Assembly: GCA_027592485.1 (NCBI GenBank) | Contig: JAQCKL010000161.1 | Span: forward strand, 1 to 8,688 | DNA length: 8,688 nt | Direction of reading: 5' to 3' | Source of the DNA: Cyanobacteriota bacterium | GTDB taxonomy: Bacteria; Cyanobacteriota; Cyanobacteriia; Phormidesmidales; Phormidesmidaceae | Position numbers and translations under genes: made by a program | Part shown: positions 5,273-8,688 of the stretch, piece after piece | Layout: each line of letters opens with the position of its first letter | Numbering within the stretch: the first letter of the stretch is position 1 | Notes under the pieces: generated by a model | Seen by the model: the letters and a program-made list of their open reading frames with translations, nothing else | The model's database searches: none | Told to the model about the DNA's origin: nothing

Positions 5273-6673
5273 GTCCATTCCCCTGCCCCCAAAACCTGGA
5301 GTCAACGATTTGAGTCGGCTCTGCATCCGGCGATCGCCGTTTTTAATGCCAGTATTGGCTTCGACATTCAACTGCTTGAATACGATCTGACCGGTTCTGA
5401 AGCCCATGCCCGGATGTTGGCCAAAACCGGGATGATCACATCGGCAGAGGGGGAGGCGCTGGTGCAGGGGCTGGCACAAATCCGGACCGAGTATCGCCAG
5501 GGGCAGTTTAATCCCACCGTTGAGGATGAGGATGTCCACTTTGCGGTGGAGCATCGCCTGGTGGAGATCTTGGGGGATGTGGCCAAAAAACTCCACACGG
5601 CCCGCTCCCGCAATGACCAGGTGGGTACCGATATTCGCCTCTATCTGCGGGACCAGATTGAACAGATTCGCACCCAACTGCGCCAGTTCCAAACGGCGCT
5701 GGTGACCCAGGCGGAAGCCCATGTGGATACGCTGATTCCGGGCTATACCCACCTGCAGCGGGCTCAGCCCTTGAGCTTGGCCCACCATCTGCTGGCCTAT
5801 TTTGAAATGATCCAGCGGGATTGGGAGCGGTTGGGGGATGTGCTGGGCCGGGTGAATATTTCGCCCCTGGGCTGTGGGGCATTGGCGGGCACCACTTTCC
5901 CCATAGATCGAGGTTATACCGCTGAGTTATTGGGGTTTGATCGCCTGTACCAAAACAGTTTGGATGGGGTCAGCGATCGCGACTTTGCGATCGAATTTAC
6001 CTGTGCCGCCAGCTTGATTCTGGTGCATCTGTCCCGCCTGTCGGAGGAGATCATTCTCTGGGCGTCGGAGGAGTTTGGCTTTGTCACCCTCAAGGACAAC
6101 TGCTCTACCGGCTCTAGCATCATGCCCCAAAAGAAAAACCCCGATGTCCCCGAACTGGTACGGGGTAAAACCGGGCGGGTGTTTGGCCATTTACAAGGCT
6201 TGCTGGTGATGATGAAGGGGCTGCCCCTGGCCTACAACAAGGACTTACAAGAAGACAAGGAACCACTGTTTGATTCGGTCGTCACCGTGAAGGGCTGCCT
6301 GGAGGCGATGACGATTTTGATCTCGGAGGGGATCAGCTTCCGCGCCGAACGGTTGGCCGCAGCCGTAGCCGCAGACTTTTCGAACGCGACGGATGTGGCG
6401 GATTATCTGGCGACTAAAGGCGTGCCCTTCCGAGAGGCTTACAATCTGGTGGGCCAGGTGGTGCGCACCTCTTTGGCAGCGGGCAAATTGCTGAAGGATT
6501 TGTCCCTAGAGGAATGGCAAGCCCTGCACCCGGCCTTTGAGGCGGATATTTATGGGGCGATCGCCCCGCGCCAAGTGGTCGCAGCCCGCAACAGTGTCGG
6601 CGGCACCGGTTTTGATCAAGTGCGCCAGGCCCTAACCACCGCTCGCCAAACGATAGCAATACTTGGTAACTAA
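5270..6673 (+). CDS. argH: argininosuccinate lyase
   Basis: Argininosuccinate lyase splits argininosuccinate into arginine and fumarate, the last step of arginine synthesis, as a cytoplasmic homotetramer. The 467-residue product covers the whole family length. Visible motifs are TWSQRFE at 9-15, LHTARSRNDQ (108-117), the Thr160-His161 catalytic pair in GYTHLQRAQP (158-167), and the fumarase/aspartase-superfamily signature GSSIMPQKKNPD (281-292) with the catalytic Ser in the flexible loop. The start is TTG at 5270. An in-frame TGA lies just upstream at 5264-5266, and the next in-frame ATG falls around residue 49, past conserved sequence, so no ATG start is possible. GGAG at 5256-5259 lies 10 bases ahead of the TTG. 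The glycosyltransferase gene begins 7 bases after its stop, suggesting co-transcription. argG is not in the window. Confidence 0.97.
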   Translation: MVHSPAPKTWSQRFESALHPAIAVFNASIGFDIQLLEYDLTGSEAHARMLAKTGMITSAEGEALVQGLAQIRTEYRQGQFNPTVEDEDVHFAVEHRLVEILGDVAKKLHTARSRNDQVGTDIRLYLRDQIEQIRTQLRQFQTALVTQAEAHVDTLIPGYTHLQRAQPLSLAHHLLAYFEMIQRDWERLGDVLGRVNISPLGCGALAGTTFPIDRGYTAELLGFDRLYQNSLDGVSDRDFAIEFTCAASLILVHLSRLSEEIILWASEEFGFVTLKDNCSTGSSIMPQKKNPDVPELVRGKTGRVFGHLQGLLVMMKGLPLAYNKDLQEDKEPLFDSVVTVKGCLEAMTILISEGISFRAERLAAAVAADFSNATDVADYLATKGVPFREAYNLVGQVVRTSLAAGKLLKDLSLEEWQALHPAFEADIYGAIAPRQVVAARNSVGGTGFDQVRQALTTARQTIAILGN

Positions 6674-6680
6674 GACCCCC

Positions 6681-7904
6681 ATGACCCTTTCTCTCTGCAT
6701 GATTGTCAAGGATGAGGCGGCCCAACTGCCTCAGGCCCTCCATAGTGTGAGCGCCCATGTGGATGAAATGATCGTGGTGGATACGGGCTCTACCGATGCC
6801 ACGGTGACAGTGGCTGAGGCGGCTGGGGCTCAGGTCTTTGCCTACGAGTGGACGAACGATTTTGCGGCGGCCCGTAATGCCGCTCTCGGCTACGCCACCG
6901 GCGATTGGATTTTGGTGCTGGATGCCGATGAGCGGCTCACGCCAGCGGGTCAAACCTTGCTCAAGCAGATCCAGGCGGGTAAACCCTTGGGAGGTGTGGA
7001 TTTGGCATCGATCCTGATGGTGACTGTGATCCGCCATGAACTGGGGGCGGAGCAGTCCCCCTACTCAGCGGTGTCTCGCCTGTTTCGCAACCATGCTGAC
7101 ATCCGCTTCAATCGCCCCTATCACGAGACCGTCGATGACAGCGTTGCGGCCCTGCAGCAGCGAGAGGCGGCGTGGCAAGTGGTGACTTTGGCCGAAACGG
7201 CGCTAGCGCATACCGGTTATCAAGCCACCGCCATCGCCCAGCGGGATAAATTCAACCGTGCCCAAACCCTGATGGCGGCTTACTTAGCCGATCATCCCCA
7301 TGACCCCTACATTTGCAACAAGCTGGGGGCGCTCTATGGCCAAGCGGGAGACTGGGACAAGGGCCGCACGCTATTAGAACAGGGCCTCAGGGGTGATCAC
7401 GGTGACCCCATTGACCCCAGCACCGCCTACGAGTTGCACTATCACCTGGGGTTAGCGGATCGGGCCAGGGATGATCTCGCCTCAGCGGAGCAGCATTACC
7501 GCACTGCCCTGGAGCAGCCGATTTTAGAGACCCTCAAGTTGGGGGCCTATATCAATCTCGGGAGTTTGCTCAAGGTTCAGCAGGATTTGCCGGGGGCGAT
7601 CGCTTGTTTTGAGCAGGCGGTGGCCATTGCCCCGGACTTTGCCGTGGCCCACTACAACCTCGGGGTGGCCCACCGGGCTCGGGGCTATCTTGAACCGGCG
7701 ATCGCCGCCTACACCAAAGCCATTAACCTTAACCCCGCCTATGCTGAGGCGTATCAAAACCTCGGGGTTGTCCTCTTTAAGCTAGGTAAGCTCCCGGAGA
7801 GTCTGGAATCGTTTCAGCGGGCGATCGTCCTCTACCAACGCATCAATCCAGAGGCAGCGCTGGCCCTAAAGCAGGGTATTCGTGACCTGGGTATTGCCCC
7901 ATAG
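6681..7904 (+). CDS. family 2 glycosyltransferase fused to TPR repeats
   Basis: The 407-residue product joins two modules. Residues 1 to about 180 are a GT-A fold glycosyltransferase of family 2: TLSLCMIVKDEA at the N-terminus, VVDTGSTD (32-39) for nucleotide-sugar binding, and WILVLDADERL (76-86) carrying the DxD-type metal site (Asp81, Asp83). HETVDD at 148-153 resembles the later acidic/His region of WaaE/SunS-like enzymes. Residues about 210-388 form five TPR repeats of about 34 residues, the best being 321-354 and 355-388 (AVAHYNLGVAHRARG, AEAYQNLGVVLFKLG). Family knowledge suggests sugar transfer to a lipid, polysaccharide or protein, with the TPR module docking the acceptor; the actual donor and acceptor are unknown. 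No signal peptide or membrane segment is seen, so it should act in the cytoplasm or at the inner membrane face. I chose the ATG at 6681, 7 bases after argH, over an upstream TTG at 6663 that lies inside argH. No strong ribosome binding site is visible, so coupling to argH translation is possible. Confidence 0.9.
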   Translation: MTLSLCMIVKDEAAQLPQALHSVSAHVDEMIVVDTGSTDATVTVAEAAGAQVFAYEWTNDFAAARNAALGYATGDWILVLDADERLTPAGQTLLKQIQAGKPLGGVDLASILMVTVIRHELGAEQSPYSAVSRLFRNHADIRFNRPYHETVDDSVAALQQREAAWQVVTLAETALAHTGYQATAIAQRDKFNRAQTLMAAYLADHPHDPYICNKLGALYGQAGDWDKGRTLLEQGLRGDHGDPIDPSTAYELHYHLGLADRARDDLASAEQHYRTALEQPILETLKLGAYINLGSLLKVQQDLPGAIACFEQAVAIAPDFAVAHYNLGVAHRARGYLEPAIAAYTKAINLNPAYAEAYQNLGVVLFKLGKLPESLESFQRAIVLYQRINPEAALALKQGIRDLGIAP

Positions 7905-8141
7905 CACTTGACTTTCAGCCCAATTCATCAAGCGCCTGTAAAGGAACACCCGAGATGAGGCCCTAAGCAATAAAGACTCCGTAAAGGTACGGGGAAAGGC
8001 TTGGCATCCTCAAAAACATTGGGTAGATTGCTGAATAGGAAGTAGCATTTTTAACACCTTTCGTCTTTGAAGATACGGTAACAGGTGAGCTGCTGACTGA
8101 TCTGACCTATCAAGATTGTTCCTTCAAGCACAGTTAAAGCA
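7905..8141 (+). promoter_or_regulatory. intergenic leader upstream of the ComFB-family gene
   Basis: This 237-base gap has no coding signal I can support. It probably carries the promoter and 5' leader of the ComFB-family gene. A 7-bp stem CTCCGTA/TACGGGG with an AAGG tetraloop lies at 7977-7994 (one G-T pair) without a T-run. GTAAAGG repeats at 7938 and 7981, 43 bases apart. A TTGCTG at 8028-8033 could be a -35 element, but the -10 (near 8051) is poor. No riboswitch motif was recognised. Confidence 0.35.
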
Positions 8142-8657
8142 ATGGTCCACGCAATTTCTGTTCCCGCCCAAACCCAGCCAGATCAGGTTTACACCAACGT
8201 CATGGAAACCCTGGTTGCCGATGAAGTTGATCGCCAACTCGACAAACTACCGCCTCGGGTACTGCGCTTCATTAAGCGGGCAGAAGTCGAAACCTATGCC
8301 CTCAATCGCCTCCCGGCCCTTTATGCTTCCAGTACCCAGGGCTTTACCTATCAACGGAAGCGGGCTCAGCGAGAGTTTAAGGTCCAACTAGCGGAGGCGG
8401 TTCGCCAGGCATTGGCGGCGGTTCAGGTGGATCCCTTGCGGTTGTCTAATCCCCTCGATGTGAATGCCAATGGGGATGCCCAAGCCGTATTGGAAGCGTT
8501 GAAGACCACCTTCAATCGCCCTGACCTAGATTGGTCTACGGCGCTGCAAGAACTCAAGCGTCTCCAGAACGTTTCCCAGGACAACACGGCCTCTGATCAA
8601 TCCCGGTCTAACACCGCTTGGCGACCCGGCACCTATAGCAGTCGCCAATTGCATTAA
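8142..8657 (+). CDS. ComFB-family protein, probable cyclic dinucleotide receptor
   Basis: The 171-residue product carries a ComFB domain at about residues 18-100. Its conserved core reads VMETLVADEVDRQLDKLPP (20-38), then RAEVETYALNRLPALYASS (46-64) with the following G67, and AVRQALAAVQVDPLR (86-100). Cyanobacterial ComFB-domain proteins (CdgR of Anabaena, the Synechocystis homologue) have been reported to bind cyclic di-GMP and/or cyclic di-AMP and to affect cell size or natural competence; applying this here is inference from family. It is a soluble cytoplasmic protein without membrane segments. Residues about 101-171 are a polar tail: a short helical part (QAVLEALKTTF, 114-124; WSTALQELKRLQNV, 131-144), then a low-complexity Ser/Asn/Asp region ending TAWRPGTYSS. 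Whether the tail is conserved could not be checked. The ATG at 8142 has no clear Shine-Dalgarno but suits the domain start. A 237-base gap suggests its own promoter. Confidence 0.9.
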   Translation: MVHAISVPAQTQPDQVYTNVMETLVADEVDRQLDKLPPRVLRFIKRAEVETYALNRLPALYASSTQGFTYQRKRAQREFKVQLAEAVRQALAAVQVDPLRLSNPLDVNANGDAQAVLEALKTTFNRPDLDWSTALQELKRLQNVSQDNTASDQSRSNTAWRPGTYSSRQLH

Positions 8658-8688
8658 GACATAAGCTAGAAGCATTTCCCATCTCCGG

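Noticed and set aside
5252..5882. Minus-strand open frames of 124 and 178 codons over argH
   Set aside because: They are shadows of argH, with low-complexity Pro/Gly/His-rich translations and no start signal.
6414..7037. 207-codon minus-strand open frame across the argH-glycosyltransferase junction
   Set aside because: It overlaps two well-supported genes on the other strand and its translation resembles no protein family I know.
8116..8391. 91-codon open frame overlapping the ComFB-family gene in another frame
   Set aside because: It is out of frame with the clear ComFB domain and has no recognisable motif.
1..8688. Mobile element, defence island or biosynthetic cluster
   Set aside because: No transposase, integrase, toxin-antitoxin, nuclease, restriction or biosynthetic signature is present. 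HIP1 palindromes are spread across both ends of the window, and base composition looks even by eye.

Overview
The window looks like ordinary chromosome from a GC-rich cyanobacterium. Two things support this. The palindrome GCGATCGC (HIP1) occurs ten times that I could find (starts at 87, 1189, 1855, 3703, 5040, 5330, 5973, 6557, 7596, 7698), against roughly one expected per 65 kb by chance. Several proteins are also cyanobacterial in type: a periplasmic TPR protein, a ComFB-domain protein and a glycosyltransferase-TPR fusion. I cannot fix the genus; a Leptolyngbya/Synechococcales-like organism is only a guess. No rRNA, tRNA, CRISPR array, transposase, phage gene or integration site was seen.

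Layout. The left third reads on the minus strand: the N-terminal part of a TPR protein running off the left edge (1-268), a gene-free gap (269-657), an AtzA/TrzN-type amidohydrolase most like 8-oxoguanine deaminase (658-2034, possibly starting at 2049), and an exported TPR protein (2126-3109). A divergent promoter region (3110-3377) separates these from plus-strand genes: an ECF-type ABC ATPase (about 3378-4043) overlapping by 4 bases with rsmG, the 16S rRNA G527 methyltransferase (4040-4810); a small single-pass membrane protein of unknown function (4986-5231); argH, argininosuccinate lyase, which appears to start at TTG (5270-6673); a family 2 glycosyltransferase fused to TPR repeats, starting 7 bases after argH (6681-7904); and, after a 237-base gap, a ComFB-family protein likely to bind a cyclic dinucleotide (8142-8657).

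How the genes relate. Most are housekeeping or accessory metabolic genes without an obvious shared pathway. Two pairs look co-expressed: the ABC ATPase with rsmG (ATGA overlap) and argH with the glycosyltransferase (short spacing, no terminator seen between them). Three of the nine genes encode TPR-containing proteins. I do not see a convincing new multi-gene system. The points most worth a second look are the unnamed 81-residue membrane protein, the non-ATG start of argH, the hairpin at the 5' end of the amidohydrolase gene, the CCTAGG repeats in the divergent promoter region, and the structured 390-base gap at the left.
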